Assembly: GCA_964036045.1 (NCBI GenBank)
Contig: OZ038393.1
Location: forward strand, 49,468,429-49,532,428
Length of the DNA stretch: 64,000 nt
Source of the DNA: Eutreptiella sp. 'Long Island Sound 2002'
Lineage: Eukaryota > Euglenozoa > Euglenophyceae > Eutreptiales > Eutreptiaceae
Direction: 5' to 3'
The position numbers and the translations under genes were made by a program. A model generated the notes under the pieces. That model saw only the letters and a program-made list of their open reading frames with translations. It was not told the DNA's origin and did no database searches. Below are positions 21,591 through 32,286 of the stretch, piece by piece. The stretch's first letter is position 1. Every line of letters starts with the position of its first letter.

Positions 21591-22098
21591 TTGAAGAACA
21601 CAAGCACCGCCTGACGTCGGGGATGCTTTTTACGCTTGAAGCGAGGCGTGCAAGGGGGGAGGGTGGCTGGTGGCGGACGAGGAAGGGAACCAAAAGGGGC
21701 AGTGGAGGAGAGGCATACACGTGTGTACACAGGGGACACAAAATGTACGTGACCAAAGAGGAGACCAGCGAGAGGAGCAGGGAGTCAGTGGAGAGCGCGG
21801 GAAGTGAGACACAAAAGAGAAGAACGGCTTGCGCATGAACCGGGAGTGAAAGGGCGTTGGAAGGAGAACAAGACCGAATCCATGCGGGAGTGGTGACACA
21901 GAGTATGGAGGGCCGCGGAATGGACTCCTTGTGGAGAGCCATGAGTGTTATCAAAGGAGGCCAAGGCACAAGTGCGTAGGCGAAGGAAATGCGAGAAAGG
22001 GTAGTCACTGGAATCGAGGAGAGGTTGCAGGCAGGGGAGATGCAGGAGCCCCTGCCGCAGGGGGAAAAGGGATGGCAGGAGTACGTACGGAAGTCGTC
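21591..22098 (+). mobile_element. Truncated copy of the OTU LINE (5' part, unit 1)
   Basis: Nearly identical to 28,209-28,715 in the same orientation, and to 17,400-17,775 inverted. It includes the degenerate OTU Cys box, the conserved TAG at about 21,974 and the start of the WQEYVRK segment, and breaks off at about 22,098. No complete frame. Confidence 0.85.
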
Positions 22099-22749
22099 CC
22101 AGATAAGTCGCGCGCGCTGGGGCCCTGTCCCAGAACGAAATAAAAAGATAGGTAAAACACGACGAAAAACGTTTCTGAATAGCTGAAAATAAAGCTTATT
22201 AGCATAAAAAACGCTTAGGCCAAAAAGCGCGCTGCGAAACGCGTAAAAACGCGACGAAAAATTTTTCGACGTGAAATAGGTGAATAGTTAACGCCGTAAG
22301 CACCGTAACGCTCGAGGGACCCCAACGCCGTCCTTGCCGTCGTCTAACTCGCTATAGGCGCAAAGAAAAACGCGTCGCGAGCAGCGCGTAAAACTCGAAA
22401 ATTTTTCATAACTCGCCACGACCCCACACGTTGCGCCCTGCTGCCTTTTTCTTCTTATTCTCCATGCACCTCCCTCCCCACCCTCGTGCCCATCACTCCC
22501 CTTGCCCTGCAGCTCAGGCGGCGGCCCTGGGGGAACTCGGTTAACCCTTAGCAATGGACACCAACACGCTCCACGACGCCACGCACAAGAACAAGGCCGA
22601 GAACATCAAGAACGACGGGTAGCACGTAAGGCACAGCAGCCAACATGGTCATGCTGCACGCGAGTGTGTTGGGTCGTGTATAATTTTATTTTATTTTCAA
22701 AAGCCAAAAAAAAGAGGGAAAAAATATTTCACGAAATTTTGCAGCGGTT
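22099..22749. other. No gene seen; AT-rich block with ACGCG words
   Basis: About 650 bp, with AAAAACGCG-type words around 22,150-22,400. This may be an LTR or other element end, but no partner copy exists in the window. Confidence 0.35.
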
Positions 22750-24190
22750 TTCCAAGTAGGTACAACCACACCCACGCAAGAAACAAACCCAGCAAGGCGG
22801 CAGGACAGGACACCACGGCACCACGCGGCAGCACAGCACCACGGGGCACAGCACAGGGAAGCAGGGCACCGAGGGAGAGCGGGCCACACAGCAACACCGC
22901 ATGGGGCGGAGACGACAAGAAACGCACAACACGACACCCCACGGCGCACACGGCACAAAGCACAACGGCGAACAACACCACGCAGCGACACACCACAGCA
23001 AAACACACACAGCGCGGGGGGACAAGACAAAACACGGCGCCAGAAGGCACAGGACCCTAAGACAAAAGACAGCGCCCCAGGACACAGCAAGGCGCGCGGC
23101 AGCACCAAACGGAGCAAAACGAAACAACACAGTGCACAACAACGCAACGCCAAGCGGCACAACGCGCAGCAACACGGCGCAGCACAGCACCCAGGGACAC
23201 ACCACAGCACGCCACCGAGACACGACACCAGGAGCCACCAGGACCCACCAGGAGACAACAGAGGACAGCCAGGCCCGACAGCAAACACACAAACACAACA
23301 GGCAACAACACAAAACAGCAGCCAGCCCCGCGAGGGCAAGAGAGCACCGAACAGAGAGCAACGGCGCAGGCACACCAGCACAGCACCGCACAGGCAGAGC
23401 ACAGAAACAGAAACGACCCGGAACCGGCCCGGAGCCCAGAACCAACGGGGAACACCACACGGCAGCACAGCGCCACAGGACACAGCACAGGGGAACGGAA
23501 CACCACAGGGAGGACGCCCAGCGACGGCCAGACCAGACACGGGCACCAGAGCCGACACACACCACCAGACAACAACGCCGGGCAACCAGAGCCACCAGCG
23601 GACCCCCAACAAAAGGCAGCGACACAAGGAACCAACAACACCAGCCACGAGAAACAGCACAAACGACGCGCACAGCATAACGAACGGGCAGGACAGGGAA
23701 CACACAGCACGACATCGCAGAACACACACAGCAGACGCGAAGCAGGAAAAAAAGCAGCAGGAGGGAAAAAAAACAAAAAGGGGGGGGGGAGGGCGTGGAG
23801 GCCAAAGGCAACCGGAAAGCAAGCAACGCCAGAGACAAAAGGCTGGGGGGGGGGGGGGGGGGGGCAAAAAAAACAAAAGGAGGGGGGGGGGGGGGGGGGC
23901 AACAGGACGCCAAGGCCCAGGGCACCCAAGGCCGGAAAACACGCAAAGCATGAGACAAGGGGGCGCACAGAGGGGGGGGAGGGAAAAAAAACCAAAAAAA
24001 AAAACAAGGGGGGGGGTGGGACAAGAGGCAAAGAAACCCAACAACAACCACAGACAGGGCAACCCCAGCCTGGAGGGGGCCGAACGAGCAAAGAGCGAAG
24101 CAAGAAAGGCCAAAGGAAAGGTGAGGCGCACCAAAACACGCCCGGGAGGCCGGCCCGCCCGACCCGGCCAAGCAGGGCACGCACACGCAC
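22750..24190. other. Three-letter DNA: plus strand almost free of T
   Basis: From 22,801 to 23,700 I count four T in 900 bases, and no T at all from 23,134 to 23,677 (544 bases). The sequence is otherwise not a simple repeat. Runs of 20 and 18 G lie at 23,845-23,864 and 23,882-23,899. Long frames in several phases (for example 259 codons at 22,901-23,680, rich in His, Thr, Arg, Gln and Pro) follow from the lack of T, since every stop codon contains T. I do not call a gene. Confidence 0.9.
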
Positions 24191-24195
24191 AGCAG

Positions 24196-27100
24196 CCCAG
24201 CAGCCTGCCCGAAGGGCGGGCAGTTGGGGGTGGGAGAGCGCCCGACCCCGGACGCCCCTCACCGGCCCCGGCAGCTCGCCCAGAGGGCGGGCAGTCGGGG
24301 GTGGGAGAGCGCCCGACCCCGGACGCCCCACATCGGCCCCGGCAGCCCGCCCAGAGGGTGAGCAGTCGGGGGTGGGAGAGCGCCCGACCTCGGACGCCCC
24401 ACACCTGCCCCAGCAGCCCGCCCAGAGGGCGGGCAGTCGGGGGTGGGAGAGCGCCCGACCCCGGACGCCCCACATCGGCCCCAGCAGCCCGCCCAGAGGG
24501 TGAGCAGTCGGGGATGGGAGAGCGCCCGACCCCGGACGCCCCACACCTGCCCCAGCAGCCCGCCCAGAGCGCGGGCAGTCGGGGGTAGGAGAGCGTCCGA
24601 CCCCGGACGCCCCACACCGGCCCCGGCAGCCCGCCCAGAGGGCGAGCAGTCGGGGCTGGGAGAGTGCTCGACCCCGGACGCCCCACACCGGCCCCGGCAG
24701 CCCGCCCAGAGGGCGAGCAGTTGCGGTTGGGAGAGCGCCCGACCCTGGACGCCCCACACCGGCCCCGGCAGCCCACCCAGAGGGCGGGCAGTTGGCGGTG
24801 GGAGAGCGTCCGACCCCGGATGCCCCATAGCGGCCCCGGCAGCCCGCCCAGAGGGCGAGCAGTCGGGGTAGGGAGAGCGCCCGACCCCGGACGCCCCACA
24901 CCGGCCCCGGCAGCCCGCCCAGAGGGCGGGCAGTCGGCGGTGGGAGAGCGTCCGACCCCGAACGCCCCACACGGGCCCCGGCAGCCCGCCCAGAGGGCGA
25001 GCAGTCGGGGGTGGGAGAGCGCTCGACCCCGGACGCCCCACACCGGCCCCGGCAGTCCGCCCAGAGGGCGGGCAGTTGGCGGTGGGAGAGCGCCCGACCC
25101 CGGACGCCGCACACCGGCCCCGGCTGCCCGCCCAGAGGGCGGGCAGTCGGGGGTGGGAGAGCGCCCGACCCCGGACGCCCCACACGGATCCCTTCAGCCC
25201 GCCCAGAAGGCGGGCAGTCGGGACTGGGAGAGCGTCCCGCCCCGGACGCCCCACACCGGCCCCGGCAGCCCGCCCAGAGGCCGGGCAGTCGGGGGTGGGA
25301 GAGCGTCCGACCCCGGACGCCCCACACCGGCCCCGGCAGCCCGCCCAGAGGGCGGGCAGTCGGGGGTGGTAGAGCGCCCGACCCCGGACGCTCCACACCG
25401 GCCCCGGCAGCCCGCACAGAGGGCGGGCAGTCGGCGGTGGGAGAGCGTCCGACCCCGGACGCCCCACACCGGCCCCGGCAGCCCGCCCAGAGGGCGAGCA
25501 GTCGGGGGTGGGAGAGCGCCCGACCCCGAACGCCCCACACCGGCCCCGGCAGCCCGCCCAGACGGCGGGCAGTCGGCGGTGGGAGAGCGCCCGACCCCGG
25601 ACGCCCCACACCGGCCCCGGCGGCCCGCCCAGAGGGCGGGCAGTCGGGGGTGGGAGAGCGCCGGACCCCGGACGCCCCACACGGACCCCTGCAGCCCGCC
25701 CAGAAAGCGGGCAGTCAGGGGTGGGAGAGCGTCCCGCCCTGGAAGCCCCACACCGGCCCCAGCAGCCCGCCAAGAGGGCGGGCAGTCGGGGGTGGGAGAG
25801 CGCCCGACCCCGGACGCCTCACACCGGCCCCGGCAGCCCGCCCAGAGGGCGGGCAGTCGGGGGTGTTAGAGCGCCCGACCCCAGACGCCCCACACCGGCC
25901 CCGGCAGCCCGCCCCGAGGGCAGGCAGTCGGGGGTGGGAGAGCGTCGGACCCCGGAGGCCCCACACCGGCCACGGCAGCCCGCCCAGAGGGCGGGCAGTC
26001 GGAGGTGGGAGAGCGCTTGACCCCGGACGCCCCACACCGGACCCAGCAGCCCGCCCAGAGGGCGAACAGTTGGGGGTGGGAGCGCGCCCGACCCCGGACG
26101 CCCCACACCGGCCCCGGCAGCCCGCCCAGAGGGCGGGCAGTCGGGGGTGGGAGAGCGCCCGACCCCGGACGCCTCACACCGGCCCCGGCAGCCCGCCCAG
26201 AGGGCGGGCAGTCGGGGGTGGTAGAGCGCCCGACCCCGGACGCCCCACACCGGCCCCGGCAGCCCGCCCAGAGGGCGGGCAGTCGGGGGTGGGAGAGCGT
26301 CGGACCCCGGACGCCCCACACCGGCCCCGGCAGCCCGCCCAGAGGGCCAACAGTTGGGGGTGGGAGCGCGCCCGACCCCGGACGCCCCACACCGGCACCT
26401 GCAGCCCGCCCAGAGGGCGGGGAGTCGGGGCTGGGAGAGCGTCCGACCCCGGACACCCCACACCGGCCCCGGCAGCCCGCCCACAGGGCGAGCAGTCGGG
26501 GGTGGGAGAGCGCCCGACACCGGACGCCCCACACCGGCCCCGGCAGCCCGCCCAGAGGGCGAGCAGTCGGGGCCGGGAGCGCGCCCAACCCCCGACGCCC
26601 CACACCGGCACCGGCAGCCCGCCCAGAGGGCGAGCAGTCGGGGGTGGGAGAGTGTCCGACCCGGGACACCCCACACCGGCCCTAGCAGCCCGCTCAGAGG
26701 GCGGGCAGTCGGGGGTGGGAGAGCGCTTGACCCCGGACGCCCCACACCGGCCCCGACAGCCCGCCCAGAGGGCGAGCAGTTGGGGGTGGGAGAGCGCCCG
26801 GCCCCGGACGCCCCACACCGGCCCCGGCAGCCCGCCCAGAGGGCGGGCAGTCGGGGGTGGGAGAGCGTCCGACCCTGGACGCCCCACACCGGCCCCAGCA
26901 GCCCGCCCAGAGGGAGGGCAGTCGGGGGTGGGAGAGCGTCCGACCCCGGACGCCCCACACCGGCCCCGGCAGCCCGCCCAGAGGGCGAGCAGTCGGGGGT
27001 GGGAGAGCGCCCGACCCCGGACGCCCCACACCGGCCCCGGCAGCCCGCCCAGAGGGCGGGCATTCGGGGGTGGGAGCGTCCGACCTCAGACGCCCCACAC

Positions 27101-27311
27101 AGGCCCCGGCAGCCCGCCCAGAGGGCGAGCAGTCGGGGCTGGGAGAGCGCCTGAACCCGGACGCCCCACACCGGCCCCGGCAGCCCGCCCAGAGGGCGGG
27201 CAGTCGGGGGTGGGAGAGCGTCGGACCCCGGACGCCCCACACCGGCCCCGGCAGCCCGCCCAGAGGGCGGGCAGTCGGGGCCGGGGGAGCGCCCGACCCC
27301 GGACGCCCCAA
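24196..27311. repeat. 71 bp satellite, about 44 tandem copies, with 7-mer higher-order period
   Basis: The unit GCCCGCCCAGAGGGCGGGC plus a G-rich and C-rich remainder repeats every 71 bp (for example GCAG at 24,271 and 24,342). Each unit contains a perfect 8 bp stem with a 3-base loop (GCCCGCCC-AGA-GGGCGGGC) and a second pair GTCGGG / CCCGAC. Variant units recur at 497 bp (7 x 71), e.g. 24,936/25,433, 25,078/25,575, 25,231/25,728, 25,371/25,868 and 26,081/26,578. Because 71 is not a multiple of three and stops are absent, frames of 500-850 codons appear on both strands; they are not genes. Confidence 0.95.
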
Positions 27312-28208
27312 GGCACCCCCCCCGGGGTTGCCCTACCGCCACCCCCACAACCCCAAGCCAAGTAGGGAGGAACCAGGACCGGACCGCCCCCCCCCAAGCA
27401 CGCCAGACGGAGCAAGGGACCGGGGCAGGACACGCGGAGGGGCACGGACCACGTGGAACGGCCCTACCAGCGCCCAGTGCCGGGACCACGCGAGGTGCGC
27501 ACGCCACACCACCCAGGGGGGGGGGGAGCGGACGCCGCGGGAGCGCGAGCGCACACACACGAAAGGGGCACGCGGGGACTACCAGAAGGGCAACCGGACC
27601 GAGTGCGTGGAACGCACTGACCGCGTGGAATGGCGTACCAGGGAGCGATTGTAAGGGACACCCGGACGGGACGGCCCGCCACACGCAGGCCGGAACACGC
27701 GGGGCGGGAAGGGGGAAACGAGAGAGACACAACACCAGGTACCTGCCCGAACCCCCCGAACCGGCCGCGAGCGCCGCGCACACACAGACGTAGCACTGCA
27801 CCCGCCAAGGCAGTAGTGGCGCACAGCGCCACGCCCCAACCCCTAGGCTAGGCAGCCTCGGCGCCAGCCCAAGGGGGTCCCACTGGCGACAAGCCAGTAG
27901 CACGGGCCCGGCGGCGCCGGCGCCCCGGGCGAACACGCATTAGGGGGGCGACGCAGTGGCTAACCGCCCGCAGCCACGGCTGCGAATTGATGCACTGACC
28001 GGGGAGTGGCGAAACGGGGAAGCCGGGGAAGGACGGGGCTCCGAGCCCTGTGAACCCGGGGGACTCCACCACCAGGCAGGAGGTGCGTCTTGGAGGGCCC
28101 CCCACCAGGACCCGGTGGGGAGGATATCACCTGGCCCGACCAGGTGGCCCCCGGGGGCCGAAGAGCGTCTAGTACCCGCAAAATCAAACCTCAAACCTCA
28201 AACCTCAT
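27312..28208. other. GC-rich, T-poor DNA after the satellite; no gene seen
   Basis: The T-poor composition continues to about 27,850. A short CCTCAAA repeat sits at about 28,183-28,205, just before the LINE copy. Several long frames exist only because T is rare. Confidence 0.45.
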
Positions 28209-28527
28209 TGGAGAACACAAGCACCGCCGGACGTCGGGGATGCTTTTTACGCTTGAAGCGAGGCGTGCAAGGGGGGAGGGTGGCTGGTGGCGGACGAGGA
28301 AGGGAACCAAAAGGGGCAGTGGAGGAGAGGCATACACGTGTGTACACAGGAGACACAAAATGTACGTGACCAAAAGGGAGACCAGCGAGAGGAGCAGGGA
28401 GTCAGTGGAGAGCGCGGGAAGTGAGACACAAAAGAGAAGAACGGCTTGCGCATGAACCGGGAGTGAAAGGGCGTTGGAAGGAGAACAAGACCGAATCCAT
28501 GCGGGAGTGGTGACACAGAGTATGGAG

Positions 28528-29172
28528 GGCAGCGGAATGGACTCCTTGTGGAGAGCGATGAGTGTTATCGAAGGAGGCCAAGGCACAAGTGCGTAGGCGA
28601 AGGAAATGCGAGAAAGGGTAGTCACTGCAATCGAGGAGAGGTTGCAGGCAGGGGAGATGCAGGAGCCCCTGCCGCAGGGGGAAAAGGGATGGCAGGAGTA
28701 CGTACGGAAGATTGTACAAGGGAGAAGGTTCGGAGGACTGCCGGAGGTTGAGACATGGGCGGTGAAGAGTGGATACAGAGTGAAAGTGTACAGGGAGACG
28801 CAGGATGGAGAGGGCTACAGGAAGATACAGGAGTATGGAGGGGAGAAGGGAGTGCGAGTAGGAACCTTGTGGAGGAAGAAGAGGGTGTACGAGGTGGTGT
28901 GGGACCACGACGAGCCGGAGAAAGGAAGTACAGCAAGAGAGGCGGAAAGAGAATGCTCGGGCGGGGGAGCACAGGTTAGGGTGGGCGTGGGAAGCAAAAG
29001 AGGACACAGTGTGGCGTCAGGCGAGAGTCAGCCGTTGACGTGTGGAGCGGGGAGTGTGGGGAGTACGGAGGGGAACGAAGTAGAGCAGCAACGCAAGGCG
29101 GCGTTGGCATGGAAGAGGCGGGAGGAGGCATTGGAGGGGGCACGAGAAAAGACAGGGGAGGGGTGCTCATAG
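28528..29172 (+). pseudogene. LINE: OTU-like unit 1 (plus copy)
   Basis: The frame begins at GSGMDSLWRAM (28,528-28,560), the degenerate Cys-box equivalent, has TAG at 28,594, and resumes with an ATG at 28,606. It runs 188 codons through WQEYVRKIVQGRRFGGLPEV, GYRVKVYRETQDGEGYRK and LWRKKRVYEVVW. A basic helix follows, then a stop at 29,172 in a different phase from the next unit. It aligns with the C-terminal half of an OTU fold. No catalytic Cys or Asp is seen in the box. Translation could restart at the ATG after the TAG, giving a protein without the N-terminal box. Confidence 0.55.
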
Positions 29173-29815
29173 AGCACATGTACAGGGCAGCGGAGGGGGG
29201 ATACAAAGTGGCGGTTTACAGGGAGACAAAAAGCGGAGACGGGTACAGAAAATTGGTGGAGTATGGGGAAGGAACCCCGCTGGATGTGGGAATCCTGTGG
29301 ACCAAGCGAAGAACTTATGCGGTCCTGTGGGGTGTCAGGGGTCGAAGAAGTGAAACAGCAGAAGTAGCGGCAGCGGTGCAAAGGGTGCTGGAGAGTGCAC
29401 AAGAAGAACAGGAATGGCCTGAAGAAATGCCGGAAAGGGAGAGGCGACAGGTCATACCAGGGGACGGCAAGTGCCTATATTGGGCACTCGGCACGGTGGA
29501 CGGAGCAGGTGGGCAAGCAGCGGCAGAAGAGGTGCGCAGGGCACTCACGGAAGGGGATATGGCGCGGCCCCCAGAGTTGGGCTGGGCGCAGAGGGTCATG
29601 AGAGATGCAGGAGTGCGGACGTGGGATCAGTACCTGGACAAGGTGCGCAGGGGGGAGATATGGGGAGGAGCATGTGAAGTTGGGAGGTGGGTGCAGAGCA
29701 AGGGATGCAGAGTAGCAATGTACCAGGAGTGGGGACCCCGGGGGGTACATCGGATAATGGCAGAGGTGGGTGAAGGAAAGCGAACGGCGGCGGTGCTACT
29801 GTGGAGCAGAAGAGG
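29040..29815 (+). pseudogene. LINE: OTU-like protease unit 3 (plus copy, His box lost)
   Basis: The plus frame joins VLIEHMY directly to AAEGGYKVAVYRE across the 230 bp deletion, without loss of phase. The unit 2 C-terminal half (GILWTKRRTYAVLW) is followed by a helix and the OTU Cys box VIPGDGKCLYWAL (29,461-29,483 for GDGKCLYW). Then come GWAQRVMRDAGVRTWDQYL and the C-terminal half up to AVLLWSRRG. The match to the minus copy ends at 29,815, so the catalytic His-Tyr box is replaced by unrelated sequence, and the frame ends at 29,981 in that foreign DNA. It is therefore likely inactive. Confidence 0.65.
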
Positions 29816-31385
29816 TGTTATTCAGAGCCTCCCACTGCCGTACATGAAGATGCAGGGCAGGCTTAGCAGGAGATGGAGACTGCAACTTGCCGCCAAAGGC
29901 GCTGCAGGCTGTCACCACGGGCCGCTAAGGCCTCACTGGTTAATGGTATTTCTCTGGGTGTTTCTTGTTCCGCCTTTTTGAGAGTTGGATCTTCTTGAGA
30001 CCCAGATGCAACTCTGAGCTTGCGGTCACTTATTGAGATTGGTCCACTGCTGCCCAGTTGTACTTGTACACTCCGAGTTTGCCAAGTCCTGGAAGACAGT
30101 TGCACTGATGGTGTGAACATTTTGTTTGCTTGGTTTGGCTTGTGTACTTCTCGGAGTCGGTTCGAAAGGCTCTCAAGGGATGCTTCTGCTACGAGAAAGA
30201 TATCCTTGATTTATGCCCTAATAATATTAATGAAATTGTGCAAGTTTAGGTGTTCAAAAAACGGACCAAAGCAGCAAGTAGAGCAAGAACAGGATCTGCA
30301 TCGAATCAATGAATAGTTTTTAAATCCAGTATCACAGAAGGGCTGCAGATAGACAAAGCAGGCTTAAGAAAAAAGATTCAATCACAAATGGATAAAACAA
30401 GTGACTTTTATGTGAAAACTGGCATGACTCAGGCCTCCAACGTAGCACCAAGCACTTCATGTGTGCTCTCTTGAATGCAATGCAGTTGGTTAGGAATCTG
30501 GGGCATAGGAGTTGAGCCAGACACAGGATATGGCTCGGCGAGGATGGCCAAGCAACTGAATTCACAATCAGTTAAAACATAGAACCACAATAAGTGGTAG
30601 AATTAGTTGTGTATAGGGGTCTTGAGGTGCGGGACCAGTAGGCTTAACCCACAAGGACTTAGGCATGAAGTGCCTACTTTTTTTCGGTATTGCCTCCATG
30701 AGGGAAGATACCTCCGCTCAGTTGAGTGGTAGGGGTGAACTTCATGGGGGGCTAGGGTTATAACCCTAGTTCCCTTGAAAAAGTGTACTTCAAACTTCAA
30801 AAGAGTGATCCAAATGATTAAGTTAGTCTCAACATCAACAAAAGGCTTTTAGGGGGGCTTTGGACTGGATCATGTACCCGAAGAAAGACATGGTAGTGAC
30901 TTTTTCTTACTGATTGCCATGCCATTGCCCCAAAATACCGGTGCCTCTCACCGGCGCCGCATTGCATGTTCCTGTTCCGATGTCACTCTGGACGTCATGC
31001 TCCTTACCAAGCATCTAACATTCCTGAATAGCGTCTCTTCCATGCTAGCGTCAAGGTCCACATTCCGTTCCACCCTTTTTTCTGAGGTACCGCTTTTTCT
31101 GCTCGCATTAGGCACCTGTTTCACCGCGAAGTGCCAAGCCTTTTCTCGCTAACAACTTGCTAAAGATCTTGGATGTGCCTCCTTTTGGAGCAATCACTTA
31201 ACACATGAAAGTCCGTCATAGGCCAGACTCCGTCACTACCTCCTTTTGTGCATGCACAAGACCTTGTTGACACCCAGGGGCGGACGTGTGGTAGTTTTGG
31301 ATTCCTCCTTGCCTTTTCCACTTTCTTTTTCTTTTTGCTTTTGCGGCGTTTGAGGTGGCACTCTTTTTCTTAGTGACCAGGTTTG
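29816..31385. other. No gene seen; AT-richer DNA
   Basis: About 1.6 kb with ordinary composition and no supported coding frame, repeat or RNA. The LINE break at 29,815 is its left border. Confidence 0.4.
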
Positions 31386-31804
31386 CTACAATAGCCGCAC
31401 GGTATCGTGCAGTGCAAGTCCTCGTGGTGCTTTACCTCCAACTACGTTTGCTTTCCTGCTTAGTTTGCTCCTAGAAAAGGCAGCAGAACCAACCTTCATA
31501 TTCATGGACTCCCAAGGTCCCCCGTTGTTATCCTTGGGAGAACAATACAATAGATTAGCAACCCTGTTACCATTGGACTGAGGGTTCTCGTGCATTAGCG
31601 TCACCTGCCTTCTGCAGCTGTTATCCTAGTCGCGCTTAAGTGGAGCAAGCCTCCATCTTGAGTTCTTTCGGTAAGGCTTTCCCTTCGCACATGTTTGGGG
31701 AGGTATTCATCCATGTGGAGCACATTCTCGCTCTCCATTGCCAGCTCCATCAAAAGATCAAATACCTCATCGTAGGATTGTGTCCAGGAGTTTCTTTTGG
31801 GCAT
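31386..31804 (-). pseudogene. Possible decayed gag-like coding piece
   Basis: Two short minus-strand frames (31,601-31,804 and 31,386-31,604) overlap by a few bases. They encode QSYDEVFDLLMELAMESENV and, downstream, a Ser/Arg/Lys-rich stretch. The helix-rich first part and basic second part would suit the end of a copia-type gag, but no zinc knuckle, protease or integrase is seen nearby. This may be chance coding. Confidence 0.2.
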
Positions 31805-32286
31805 CTCATGGCAGTTCTCCTATGCCTTGCCAGGTGGCGTGCCCACCAGCCACAAATGTGGTTTAATGCGCCCGTAGGAGGTGTGTTTGATTCTGCCGAT
31901 TCATTACTCCACCTCTACCACGCATTCTGCAATCTACGATGCGGTGGAAAAATTAGGAAGCATAGGAAGCTGCTGCATTTTAGTGCGGACATTTGACGTC
32001 TCCTCAAAGACCGGATACCTTTTCTCCAATCTCTGCAAAAACTCTCCTCAGTTTTTGCTCTTGTGCATGGCAGTTCTTACGTGCCGCTCCAAAAAAATTT
32101 GTTTCCAGCACTTCGTGATCAATGTACATTGGGGCCTAACATCGGCAGTGTGCTGACCTGCGAGACTCTCAAAACCCCTGCGCCCATTCTGCGAGCTTTT
32201 TTTGGATCAAACTCAGAGATTTCAATCTAAAGGTTCGCAGTCCGTTCTTTTTGAATCTCTTGTCCGAGATGAGTCGTTCAACCTAG
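31805..32286. other. No gene seen; ends in 14 bp target-site duplicate
   Basis: The last 14 bases (32,273-32,286, GTCGTTCAACCTAG) are repeated at 35,194-35,207 on the far side of the LINE insertion. Nothing else is recognised. Confidence 0.5.

Larger units (their letters stand above)
28209..29815 (+). mobile_element. OTU LINE fragment, plus-strand copy
   Basis: It matches the minus-strand LINE at 16,060-17,775 in inverted orientation and 21,591-22,098 directly. Compared with the minus copy it lacks about 230 bp at 29,185 (the N-terminal half of OTU unit 2), and it breaks off at 29,815, just before the HYEL box. Confidence 0.85.

Noticed and set aside
22686-25112. 808- and 850-codon minus-strand frames with Cys/Val/Leu-rich, membrane-like sequence
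   Set aside because: The strand has almost no A, so TAA, TAG and TGA hardly occur. Composition explains both openness and hydrophobicity.
24196-27311. CRISPR array
   Set aside because: The units are contiguous with no unique spacers; each unit is itself a variant of the repeat, and there are no cas genes.
24259-27936. Very long open frames (500-850 codons) on both strands in the satellite
   Set aside because: They follow from a stop-free GC-rich 71 bp repeat read in shifting phase; the products are periodic Pro/Arg/Gly translations without any domain.
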